28,125 bases of DNA from Deltaproteobacteria bacterium. GTDB lineage: Bacteria; Desulfobacterota; Desulfobacteria; Desulfobacterales; JAFDFH01. The stretch is from NCBI GenBank assembly GCA_019309945.1, contig JAFDFH010000009.1, positions 1 through 28,125 on the forward strand. Reading direction: 5' to 3'. The notes under the pieces are model-generated. The model was given only the letters and a program-made list of their open reading frames with translations. It did no database searches and was not told the DNA's origin. This document shows positions 1 to 7,084 of this stretch, in pieces. The translations under genes and the position numbers were made by a program. How positions within the stretch are numbered: the first letter of the stretch is position 1; each line of letters begins with the position of its first letter.

Positions 1-188
1 GCAATAGTTGAAAAACGCGGCCCCCAATTGAATGCGTTCATCAACAGTACAAAAACATGAAGGCCAAATTTCCAATTTCTCTTTTCTAATTTCAACGTTC
101 CGTGAACGGTTACGTATTTTGAGGATTAAAATTTGAGCCTGACACCGGAATTGGGCAAAAGGGGGCGTTTTACAAAGGTCTCATAAAG

Positions 189-221
189 TCCCGCGGGCAC
201 ACTGTGACGCGGGATTTTATT
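189..221 (-). terminator. Possible terminator hairpin after the 238-783 gene
   Basis: Arms 189-195 and 208-214 (TCCCGCG/CGCGGGA) form a 7-bp stem with a 12-nt loop. The hairpin lies just beyond the stop codon of the minus-strand gene. A T-rich run follows on the plus strand (TTTTATTT) and a weaker one on the minus strand, so it could act in either direction. No gene is seen in 1-188. Confidence 0.45.
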
Positions 222-237
222 TGTCGGAGAAGGCCGC

Positions 238-783
238 TTATCCGGGTTGGAATATTATCCTCTTTTTGAAAGTTTCGAGCGCCTGAGGGAGCATACGGCG
301 AATGAAGGTTTCTCTATCTAACTGGGTCAGCGCCTTGTAGGCATTGTAATCAGGGTGCGACTCAGCGAGTTCCGGGGGGTTGTGCTTGCAAAACGCCATG
401 ACCTTTTCACAGGCCTGGACCATCTCTAGAAGGCTATCCTTTTCTGAGGCGAAGCGGTCGAGCCATCCCAACCGTCGCATGATTTCAAAGCGTGATTGAT
501 CCGCTAAAAAAAGATGGATGTCGACAACCTGCATTTGTTCTTCTTTGTCAAGATAATAGAACTTTGAGGCCTTTCCAAGGTCCAGGATCCCCATGATGAG
601 TTCGTAAAAAGCCATCGCACTCGTTTCCCCGGGCAGGGACAGCAGATAGAGCGTCTTTTCCGAAAGATCTGAAAGCCGGGTTTTTTCACCGTAAGATTCT
701 CCAAAGCGTTTGTACCAGGGTCCAAAGCCTCTCTGTTCAAGTGCCCGGGTTCGGTATGCTTGAAAATTAACGATCTTAGTCAT
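238..783 (-). CDS. Hypothetical protein, 181 aa
   Basis: I do not recognise this family. The frame encodes 181 residues with no signal peptide or membrane segment, so a soluble cytoplasmic protein is likely. Residues 1-50 are rich in basic and aromatic residues (GFGPWYKRFGESYGEK), and the rest reads as mostly helical with many Leu, Met and Phe. A conserved metal-site pattern is not evident. No Shine-Dalgarno sequence precedes the ATG. Instead a promoter-like TTGACA (820-815) with an AT-rich -10 region ends close to the start, so the message may have a very short leader. The gene stands alone, divergent from the exported protein at 1049. Its length and normal codon use suggest a real gene, but its function is unknown. 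Confidence 0.7.
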   Translation of the reverse strand: MTKIVNFQAYRTRALEQRGFGPWYKRFGESYGEKTRLSDLSEKTLYLLSLPGETSAMAFYELIMGILDLGKASKFYYLDKEEQMQVVDIHLFLADQSRFEIMRRLGWLDRFASEKDSLLEMVQACEKVMAFCKHNPPELAESHPDYNAYKALTQLDRETFIRRMLPQALETFKKRIIFQPG

Positions 784-790
784 AGGTAAT

Positions 791-820
791 AAAATATAAA
801 AAAATAGGCATGGGTGTCAA
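791..820 (-). promoter_or_regulatory. Candidate sigma-70 promoter for the 238-783 gene
   Basis: On the minus strand TTGACA (820-815) is followed after 17-18 nt by ATATTT or TATTTT (797-791). The ATG at 783 lies only about 8 nt downstream of the -10 box, which implies an almost leaderless transcript. This fits the absence of a Shine-Dalgarno sequence. It is inferred from motif match only. Confidence 0.4.
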
Positions 821-892
821 ATCAATAAAAATGAACGGTTGAACATATTTTTCGATAACAAACTATGATAAACTCGTAAAAAGTCCGATTTA

Positions 893-1017
893 GACGGTTT
901 TGTAAAAAGTTCAAATTTAAGGCGTGCAAATTTTGTAGTCATGAGGCGTACTTATCGTACGTTGAATGATTGCGAAATGCAGGACAACGCAGAAGTTGGA
1001 CTTTTTACGAAACCGTC
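893..1017. repeat. 125-bp inverted-repeat (MITE-like) element, family B
   Basis: The terminal repeats 893-912 and 998-1017 match at 18 of 20 positions as inverted repeats. An extra partial copy of the left terminus (CGTAAAAAGTCC, 875-886) lies just outside. The interior carries AAGGCGTGCAAA and GACAACGCAG blocks; similar blocks occur in the element at 24093-24250. It encodes no transposase. It sits about 30 bp upstream of the exported-protein ATG, and a TATAAT (1021-1026) follows its right end directly. Confidence 0.75.
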
Positions 1018-1048
1018 AATTATAATGAAGTGGGGAAAGGAGAATAGG

Positions 1049-1543
1049 ATGTTTAAACACCGGCAAAATAAATCAATGTTTTTCATTCTGGTCTTAGTTG
1101 TATGCATCTTGGGCATAAGAATCAGCTCTGCTGAAGAAAAACGAGATATGGGGGGCTGGGAGGAAGGCAGCGCTTACAACCAGCTTTACGATCCGAAGGA
1201 AATGGAAAAATTTAAGGCAATTGCAATGGGTTTTAAAAAAATCGTACCGCTTCCAGGTATGTCGCCGGGAGTGGCGCTACTTGTCCGAGAATCAGAGGAT
1301 GAGGTCATTACCGTTCATCTTGGACCCAGATGGTACGTTGATCCAAATAGTATCCAGATTAAAAAAGGTGAGAAAATAAAAATCAAGGGTGTCTGGGCTG
1401 AAATTGACGGTGAGGATGTATTTATCGCCTCGAAGGTGAAAAAGGGGGATTACTATGAATACAAGGTGCGCCTCACAAAAAATGGGAAGCCTTTCTGGAC
1501 CATTAGTCCCGAGGAACTGGCCAGGGAAAAAGCAAGTAAATGA
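1049..1543 (+). CDS. Small exported protein with probable OB-fold, 164 aa
   Basis: The chosen ATG has an AGGAG 6 nt upstream. A longer reading from 941 would translate the repeat element and is rejected. Residues 1-26 form a classic signal peptide: a basic start (MFKHRQNK), a hydrophobic core and a probable signal peptidase I cut after ISSA. The mature part, about 138 residues, is likely periplasmic. It contains GVALLVRES, VHLGPRWYV and IKKGEKIKIKGVW, followed by a lysine-rich strand and FWTISPEEL. This short beta-barrel-like pattern is found in uncharacterised periplasmic proteins of deltaproteobacteria, recalled from general knowledge. An OB-fold is inferred from strand rhythm. No cysteines occur after the signal peptide and no enzymatic motif is visible. 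Its role is unknown. Confidence 0.75.
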   Translation: MFKHRQNKSMFFILVLVVCILGIRISSAEEKRDMGGWEEGSAYNQLYDPKEMEKFKAIAMGFKKIVPLPGMSPGVALLVRESEDEVITVHLGPRWYVDPNSIQIKKGEKIKIKGVWAEIDGEDVFIASKVKKGDYYEYKVRLTKNGKPFWTISPEELAREKASK

Positions 1544-1573
1544 TTCCGACGCGAATGCTTATCATCATAACTG

Positions 1574-2986
1574 TCATTTATATGAATTCATTTTAAGAGG
1601 AATGTCCCATTTTTTCATATACTTCCATATAGTGGCTCTACTCAAACCGAGTCTTCGGGCGACTTCCGCTTTGTTCCAGTCACATCCTTTAAGAAGATCA
1701 AGCAGTTTTTCACGATCAAGTTTTTTAGGCCGTAAAAGTGTATTTTGAGATGGTTTGTACAATTCAAAAGGAACGGAATGAAACTCGGTTGACCTCATTT
1801 CCACAGGAAGATCATACACGTCGATCTGATTACCGTCACAAAGCACAAACGCATGCTCAATGGCGTTTCCCAATTCGCGCACATTACCTGGCCATGGATA
1901 GTCCATAAAAATTCTCATGACAGGCGGCAAGACGCCTTGAATGGTCTTGCCGGTATTTTTATTATGAACATTGATGAAGTGGTTGACCAAAAGCGGAATA
2001 TCTTCCTTGCGTTTTCGTAAAGGAGGCAGATAAATAGGGAATACCTTCAAACGGTAATACAAGTCATCACTGAAGCCCCCCTCTTGTACCAGGTTATATA
2101 GATCTTTATTTGTAGCGGAAATAATGCGGATATTGACCTTTCGTTTTCTGGATTCACCCACGCGCTCAATTTCATGTTGTTGCAATACTCGAAGTAATTT
2201 GAGCTGTATAAAAGAACTTATTTCACCAATTTCATCCAGAAAAACAGTTCCTTCGTCGGCTTCTTCAAAGCGACCGGCACGATCGCGTATCGCTCCGGTA
2301 AAAGCCCCTTTAATGTGACCGAAAAGCTCGCTTTCAAGCAAAGATTCGGAAAGTGCACTGCAATTTACAGTTATTAGAGGTTTATTCCTGCGCTCACTGT
2401 CGGAATGAATGGCATGAGCCACAAGTTCCTTGCCTGTTCCGCTTTCGCCTTGAATCAATATCGTGGATTCACTGGCCGCAGACACTTTTATGGACGAAAA
2501 AACATCTTGCATCACATGACTCTTACCTATAATCCTGCCAAGCTGAAACAACTCTTCGTAACGATGTGTAGCCTCCTTCATTTTCAGCTTTATATTGTTG
2601 AGTTCCGTGAGATCTGTTAGCGCTTCAACAATTCCGATAATGGATCCATCTTCCTCTTTAATAACCCTGACGTTTTTTATTACAGCAACCGCATGACCAT
2701 CTTTGTGGCGCAGCACGCATTCGGTGGGCTCTATTTTACCTTTTTCTAAAATACCACATTCAGCAAAGTCCTTCGGGCATTCTTTGCCAAAGCAGTTATT
2801 AAAACCTAATATCCGGCAGCCTTTACCCATTGCCTCTTCTGTCAAATAGCCTGTAATATGTTCCATCGCCGGATTCCACAATATTATGCGCTCCTCGGTA
2901 TCAATGGCAAAGACCCCGTCTCCAATGGATTCCAGAAGCATTTTAACAAATACACAATTCCTGACTCCCTGAAATATCGTCTTCAT
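1574..2986 (-). CDS. PAS-containing sigma-54 dependent transcriptional activator, 470 aa
   Basis: A three-part enhancer-binding protein. Residues 15-130 are a PAS sensor domain. Residues about 150-390 are the AAA+ sigma-54 activation domain, with Walker A GESGTGKE (180-187), the sigma-54 contact loop GAFTGA (227-232) and Walker B VFLDEIG (248-254). Residues 425-462 are a Fis-type helix-turn-helix. There is no receiver domain, so it probably senses a ligand or redox state directly. The PAS domain has five cysteines (57, 65, 70, 77, 90), spaced in a way that could hold iron or sense redox. The ATG at 2986 lacks a clear ribosome site; Met16 is an alternative. It is divergent from the corrinoid gene set at 3535, which makes that set its most obvious candidate target (inference). 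Confidence 0.93.
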   Translation of the reverse strand: MKTIFQGVRNCVFVKMLLESIGDGVFAIDTEERIILWNPAMEHITGYLTEEAMGKGCRILGFNNCFGKECPKDFAECGILEKGKIEPTECVLRHKDGHAVAVIKNVRVIKEEDGSIIGIVEALTDLTELNNIKLKMKEATHRYEELFQLGRIIGKSHVMQDVFSSIKVSAASESTILIQGESGTGKELVAHAIHSDSERRNKPLITVNCSALSESLLESELFGHIKGAFTGAIRDRAGRFEEADEGTVFLDEIGEISSFIQLKLLRVLQQHEIERVGESRKRKVNIRIISATNKDLYNLVQEGGFSDDLYYRLKVFPIYLPPLRKRKEDIPLLVNHFINVHNKNTGKTIQGVLPPVMRIFMDYPWPGNVRELGNAIEHAFVLCDGNQIDVYDLPVEMRSTEFHSVPFELYKPSQNTLLRPKKLDREKLLDLLKGCDWNKAEVARRLGLSRATIWKYMKKWDIPLKMNSYK

Positions 2987-3014
2987 GGTGTTTATTTATC
3001 CCAAATTATAGGTA

Positions 3015-3155
3015 GTGCCCATCCAGAAACGGTCTTTTTGCCCGATCTCTGCGTTATGCTCAAAATTTTATCCTCGGAATATCAGCTATATGCCTGCGGT
3101 AAAATTTTTCGCAGGCCTTGATCTCGAACAAAAATCCTCGTTTCTGGACGGACAC
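3015..3155 (+). mobile_element. 141-bp MITE-like element, family A, copy 1
   Basis: It has terminal inverted repeats of 17 bp (GTGCCCATCCAGAAACG at the left, the inverse of GTGTCCGTCCAGAAACG at the right). The interior has a hairpin CCTGCG/CGCAGG. It is flanked by TA on both sides, and more broadly by TAGGTA at 3009-3014 and 3156-3161, which may be the target duplication. It differs from copies 2 and 3 at about four positions each. No transposase is encoded, so it would need help in trans. It lies just upstream of the sigma-54 activator start. Confidence 0.85.
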
Positions 3156-3161
3156 TAGGTA

Positions 3162-3184
3162 GGTAGCGCCACTGTAGCGCTACC
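3162..3184. repeat. Perfect 8-bp stem hairpin
   Basis: GGTAGCGC (3162-3169) and GCGCTACC (3177-3184) pair perfectly around a 7-nt loop. There is no T-run, so it is not a normal terminator. It could be a protein-binding palindrome or a remnant of repeat activity next to the 141-bp element. Confidence 0.55.
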
Positions 3185-3534
3185 AATTGCCACTTTTATT
3201 ATAAGTAACTCACGATCGATTTGTCAAATTGCTTGAAAAGTTATTTTGATCCCAGCTTACATTATTTTCAAAAATATTTTTATCAGTATTTACGAGATGT
3301 TAAGTATAGGCAGGCACGCCTGGAGAACATTATGGAGATAAATGGCATGATAATTGATATAAATAATATCAGGATAACCATCAACTCAGCTTTCGAGGGT
3401 GCGCATTCGCTGGAGTGAATTATTAAGTCGACGTAGCGTTTTTAATGGACCTAGGGATCGCTTTGACCTTAAAGGGGCGTAGTGGGAATTTAACTTCTTA
3501 ATTATTCATTTAACTGATGAAAAGGAGTTTTAAA

Positions 3535-3849
3535 ATGGTAAAAATGAGAGAATACATGGTGTTTCATTACGACCCGGATCTCGATTGTGAGGTGGTGCAG
3601 GCCAATTGGAGAAAACTGGCCCAAGTTGAAACGGCAACATGGGTTCGGACTTATGTTAATTGGGAAAAAGGGATGCGCTACTGCATCTGGTTAGCTCCGC
3701 GGGAACAGGAATTGAAGCAAATTTTTACCGTGATGGGCGTTAGCTGGGAGACGATCGTGGAGGTTGAAGAAACGGTGCCGGATCTCTGGGGCAAGAAATG
3801 GGAGGAACACCTGGAAGCGGAAGCCTATGCCGACACAAAGGGCGACTGA
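3535..3849 (+). CDS. DUF4242-like small protein, 104 aa
   Basis: The start is set by AAGGAG (3522-3527) 7 nt before the ATG; a frame-extended ATG at 3517 overlaps that site. The protein is 104 residues and cytoplasmic. The pattern of an N-terminal strand (REYMVFHYDPDL), a central helix, and then MRYCIWLAPREQELKQIF followed by TIVEVEETVPDLWG resembles the ferredoxin-like DUF4242 group, some members of which bind nickel. That assignment is from pattern alone. It precedes cobalamin adenosyltransferase and a methyltransferase on the same strand, with gaps of 132 and about 200 nt. A metal or corrinoid role in the same pathway is plausible but unproven. Confidence 0.7.
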   Translation: MVKMREYMVFHYDPDLDCEVVQANWRKLAQVETATWVRTYVNWEKGMRYCIWLAPREQELKQIFTVMGVSWETIVEVEETVPDLWGKKWEEHLEAEAYADTKGD

Positions 3850-3981
3850 TGCGTGCCGTTTGGGGTATGGGCAGCAGATGATCATGCCCACACCCTAAGC
3901 GCGATGGCCGTCGGCACCATTTTTCCCTGATCGACACTCTGTACCTGGCGAAAAATCCCGCAGTTTATGGAGGGCGTCTTT

Positions 3982-4533
3982 GTGAAAATTTATACACGCG
4001 CAGGGGATAATGGCCAAACGCACACGCTTTGTGCGGGTCGGGTCCCGAAGTACGACACGCGGGTGGAAGCGTTGGGCGCCATCGACGAGTTGAGCAGCTG
4101 GATTAGTTACATTTGCGCAATAAATGAGGACGAAGGAGTTGATGAGAAGCTTGCATGGTTGCAGCCCAAGTTAAATATTCTCTGCTCGGATGTCGCGACA
4201 CCGATAGAGAAAATTCAAAGGAGAGGAAAAATCTTCCGGGTGCAGCCGGGGTGGGATGGCGAGCTTGAGGCCGAAATCGATCGGATGCAGAGCGATCTGC
4301 CGGTTTTAAAGGGTTTCATTAAAACGAAATGTAGTAAATGTAGTCCTACCGGCGCCGCACTGAATTTGGCGCGGGTGGTATGTAGACGAGCTGAACGGTG
4401 GCTGGTTTTACTTGGGGAAGAAGAAGGCGGTGTGAACCCTGAGGCGGTCCGTTTCATCAACCGGTTGTCAGACTATCTTTTTACCCTCGAATGTTGGGCA
4501 ACCTACCGGTACGGAAAGATGAAACCACCCTAA
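3982..4533 (+). CDS. PduO-type cob(I)alamin adenosyltransferase, 183 aa
   Basis: It would transfer the adenosyl group of ATP to cob(I)alamin, making coenzyme B12 in the cytoplasm. The family signature is present: KIYTRAGDNGQT at the N-terminus (ATP site), then ALGAIDELSS, RRAERW (125-130) and NRLSDYLFTLECWA near the C-terminus. I choose GTG 3982, because GGAGGG lies 7 nt upstream and the protein then starts with the usual KIYTR. An ATG at 3967 would overlap that site. Where family members usually have a Gly/Ser-rich loop before the last helices, this one reads KTKCSKCSPTG, with a CxxC at 117-120. A hairpin overlaps the stop codon. Confidence in the family is high; the cysteine pair is unusual. 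Confidence 0.9.
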   Translation: MKIYTRAGDNGQTHTLCAGRVPKYDTRVEALGAIDELSSWISYICAINEDEGVDEKLAWLQPKLNILCSDVATPIEKIQRRGKIFRVQPGWDGELEAEIDRMQSDLPVLKGFIKTKCSKCSPTGAALNLARVVCRRAERWLVLLGEEEGGVNPEAVRFINRLSDYLFTLECWATYRYGKMKPP

Positions 4534-4543
4534 ATAGGGTGGT
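4524..4543 (+). repeat. Hairpin over the adenosyltransferase stop codon
   Basis: ACCACCCT (4524-4531) and AGGGTGGT (4536-4543) pair perfectly around AAAT, and the TAA stop (4531-4533) lies inside. There is no T-run downstream, so it more likely stabilises or processes the message between the two genes than ends it. Confidence 0.6.
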
Positions 4544-4737
4544 GAAATAGCAAGGTTCACCGTTCATATGAAGACATCAAAAAGGAGAATAATCTATCTT
4601 GAATAACGATTACAAGAAGATTATCTGATCCTCTGGCTTATTCCAGGCGGGACACCTTAGAAAGTGTTGTCGCAGTCTAATGTTTTGCCAATCCTTTTTT
4701 GGTAAGAGCGAGTAGCATCGCAGAAAGGAGGATGAAA

Positions 4738-5799
4738 ATGATGACATCACTAGAGCGAATAGGTGCCACGGTTCAATTCCAGGAACCGGATCGTGTTCCA
4801 TGCGTTCCCTTAATTGGTGGGGCTTCGAGGAGAGTATACGGGGTGACTTATGAAGAATGGGCCCAAGATGGCGAGTTGGCTGCCAAGTGCCAGATTCAGG
4901 CTCAGGAGCTCATCGGTTACGACGGGATCGTTGCTTTTTTGGACCTGGCCGTGGAGGCCGCTGATTTCGGTCAGGAAGTGGTCTATCCGATGGAGAACAC
5001 TCCGGGTCCCAACTACAATAGCCCCATCATCAAAACGCCTGATGATTACTCCAAGCTGGTACGCTTTGACCCGACCAGGGGTCACCGGACGAGACAGGTG
5101 CTAAGGTATGCGGAAATCCTGATGAACGAATTGGGGTCCAGCGTGCCCGTCATGGGACTTTGCTACGGCCCTTTGGGGATCCTGGAGATGCTGCGCTCGG
5201 CGGAGAAACTGTTCATGGATTGTATCAAGCACAAAGAAGCTGTCATCCAGGGCTTGGAAATCGTCACCGACGTATTAGTCGACTTCATCAAGGCCCAGGC
5301 AAAGACGGGTGTCCATGCCATTATTTTGACCACATTGTTTGCAGCAAACTCGATCATGAGCAAGAAGCTCTGGATGGAGACGGAAGGCCTCTTCGTTCGT
5401 CGCCTGGCCGATACCATTCGGGCATGTGGGCCGATGGTTGTGGTCCACAATTGCGCCGAGGGCCCCTATTTCGACGTGATGATCGAGACCATGAATCCGG
5501 TGATTCTCTCCGTTGCCAATAAAGCGCATGACTGCAAGGATTGGATGGAGGTCAAGAAAAAGTGGGGAAGCAAGGTTTGCCTTTACGGTTATGTGGACCC
5601 GGCCAATACCCTTTACCTAGGCACTCCGGATCAGGTCAGGAAAGAGTGTCAGAAAGAAATTGAGGAGTTGGGTGAGGGAGGCGGGTTCATCCTCGGGCCT
5701 GGATGCGAGTTCCCGCCTAACGCGTCATTGCTAAGCGCCGTGGCCATGATGGATGCAGCAAAGCTGTACGGCCAGTACAATAAAACCCGAGCTGCCTAA
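4738..5799 (+). CDS. MtaA/uroporphyrinogen decarboxylase-family methyltransferase, 353 aa
   Basis: A TIM-barrel protein of the UROD superfamily, in the branch that moves methyl groups between a corrinoid and a thiol acceptor (MtaA, MtbA, CmuA). The zinc ligands HxC...C of that branch are present as His237-Asn-Cys239 and Cys323 (GPGCEFPP), whereas true HemE enzymes lack them. Residues 1-30 (LERIGATVQFQEPDRVPCVP) are the typical family start. AAAGGAGG ends 6 nt before ATG 4738; upstream in-frame starts (4699, 4732) are rejected. The next-door adenosyltransferase supports a B12-linked role. No corrinoid-binding protein, substrate methyltransferase or reactivase lies in this window, so the methyl donor and acceptor are unknown. 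A strong terminator follows. Confidence 0.88.
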   Translation: MMTSLERIGATVQFQEPDRVPCVPLIGGASRRVYGVTYEEWAQDGELAAKCQIQAQELIGYDGIVAFLDLAVEAADFGQEVVYPMENTPGPNYNSPIIKTPDDYSKLVRFDPTRGHRTRQVLRYAEILMNELGSSVPVMGLCYGPLGILEMLRSAEKLFMDCIKHKEAVIQGLEIVTDVLVDFIKAQAKTGVHAIILTTLFAANSIMSKKLWMETEGLFVRRLADTIRACGPMVVVHNCAEGPYFDVMIETMNPVILSVANKAHDCKDWMEVKKKWGSKVCLYGYVDPANTLYLGTPDQVRKECQKEIEELGEGGGFILGPGCEFPPNASLLSAVAMMDAAKLYGQYNKTRAA

Positions 5800-5805
5800 A
5801 AACTT

Positions 5806-5852
5806 CTCCCCCCGACAGGATCGCTCTGGGGGCCAGATTTTGTTTTTGTTTC
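5806..5852 (+). terminator. Intrinsic terminator of the corrinoid gene set
   Basis: A C-run (5808-5813) pairs with a G-run (5828-5832) within CTCCCCCC...CTGGGGGCCAG, followed by a T-rich tract (ATTTTGTTTTTGTTTC). It sits 9 nt after the methyltransferase stop. Confidence 0.75.
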
Positions 5853-6117
5853 TGTAAAGCTCGTCTTATTGACCCTTGCCGGCGTTATTTATCTTCATAG
5901 TATTCCCTTAAATGATCATACGCCGCATTGTAGATCTGCATAATTCCTTTGAGCGAATATTTTGATATAGACCTAAGCAGCGGTTAGAAAATTCCGGTTA
6001 AACCCGTTTGGGGAAAGAGAACCGGACAATATTGACAATGAGCGTAGAATAGTTACCTTTTAAATATGATTTTGGTTAATCTATCCTATTGATTTTCTTA
6101 TTAAAGGAGGTTCCATT
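5853..6117. other. Intergenic region before the stress protein
   Basis: No full gene. The minus strand at 5941-5885 reads MQIYNAAYDHLREYYEDK and a stop, protein-like but only 18 codons, and an in-frame stop lies about 14 codons upstream of it. It could be the tail of a decayed gene. The rest is AT-rich and should hold the promoter of the 6118 gene, but no clear -35/-10 pair is visible. Confidence 0.35.
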
Positions 6118-6573
6118 ATGAAATTGAATAAAATTCTCTGGCCGACGGATTTTTCAAGCGTCGCAGAAAAAGCGTTACCCTATGTACGATCATTAACTCA
6201 ACAATATGGTGCTGAAATCCATGTTCTTTATGTAATCGAAGATATCGCTCATCATGAATCCTGGTATGGCGATTTTGATAAAAAGCGGGTGGAAGAACTG
6301 ATGGAATGGGCAAAAAAATCGGCGAAAAAACGTCTGGACCAGATTTGCGAAAAATACCTGGAGGGGTGTCCTCTATATATCAAACATTTTGCTGTAGGAG
6401 ACCCGGCTAAAGAAATATTGAAACTGATTGATAGTGAAAAAGTCGACACGGTGGTCATGGCCAGCCATGGTGCCAAAGGAAATTTCCGTTTTGGTAGCGT
6501 TACTGAAAAGGTTTTAAAGAACTCCCCGGTTCCGGTAACCACAATTCCGATAGATCCGGAAAGTACGGCCTGA
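6118..6573 (+). CDS. Universal stress protein (UspA family), 151 aa
   Basis: A single Usp domain covers the whole protein. KILWPTDFS at the start is the first strand and nucleotide loop. VVMASHGAKG followed by FGSVTEKVLKNSPVPV at 113-140 is the glycine-rich phosphate-binding end of ATP-binding members. Residues 45-85 are a longer, charged helical insert common in this family. AAAGGAGG (6103-6110) lies 7 nt before the ATG. Usp proteins are cytoplasmic dimers linked to stress and starvation; the specific role here cannot be read. The gene stands alone between non-coding stretches of about 300 and 500 nt. Confidence 0.92.
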   Translation: MKLNKILWPTDFSSVAEKALPYVRSLTQQYGAEIHVLYVIEDIAHHESWYGDFDKKRVEELMEWAKKSAKKRLDQICEKYLEGCPLYIKHFAVGDPAKEILKLIDSEKVDTVVMASHGAKGNFRFGSVTEKVLKNSPVPVTTIPIDPESTA

Positions 6574-7084
6574 GAATTTAAAAGACCGTAGGGTCATAGC
6601 AGGCCGCTCATTTCGATCGCGTTTGCTTCCATCCTGGTGCTCGCAGCGCCATGACTGTAGAAAAGGGTCTGATCATACTGATTTTGAAAATCGGGTGTTC
6701 AGATTTTTTGTATTCACTCGCCTTCATATCCTGTAAAGCCAAGTCTAAGCCAGGTAAGATAAGGCTCCCTTAGAATGCCTTCAAACAGTTGCCCGCATTG
6801 AAAAAAAATGACCGGATGACTCCGCTGGTAGGTCTAACCATTTAACCATAAGTTTTTTTAGAAGTTACCAAAAGGTCATCTAACCTACTAAATATTCATT
6901 ACATTATTATCAGGAATCGATTATATTGCAATGTTTTATATCATGATATAGATATAGAATGTTTCGTTGGTTGCCATACGGATGAATTCATGGTTTTGAT
7001 AGTAAAAATTGTCATGATAACGCAATGTGATTCCTTTACGTGCAACTTTTCCGGTTTGTCCGGGTTGGGGAGGTAGAGGTAAAA
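6574..7084. other. Gene-free stretch of about 510 bp
   Basis: No supported coding region on either strand. It contains a perfect 14-bp palindrome TATATCATGATATA (6937-6950), which could be an operator for the DUF362 gene about 135 nt downstream. The rest is AT-rich with short imperfect repeats (GTAGGT/ACCTAC) and nothing I can name. Confidence 0.5.

Larger units (their letters stand above)
2987..3534. other. Intergenic region between activator and corrinoid genes
   Basis: No gene is supported here. The region holds the first 141-bp repeat element (3015-3155), a perfect hairpin (3162-3184), a 12-bp palindrome CAGGCACGCCTG (3311-3322) and a degenerate sigma-54-like box (3343-3358). The open frame at 3221-3418 has no ribosome site and low-complexity AT-rich composition, and is not called. 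Confidence 0.6.

Noticed and set aside
941..1048. Upstream extension of the exported protein
   Set aside because: These codons lie inside the 125-bp repeat element, and the ATG at 1049 has the ribosome site and begins the signal peptide.
3221..3418. 65-codon plus-strand open frame
   Set aside because: No ribosome site, AT-rich low-complexity protein, and it overlaps candidate regulatory sequence.
3160..3534. Cobalamin riboswitch upstream of the corrinoid genes
   Set aside because: I looked for a B12-box and found only GCCACTG within the hairpin loop; no conserved riboswitch core is visible.
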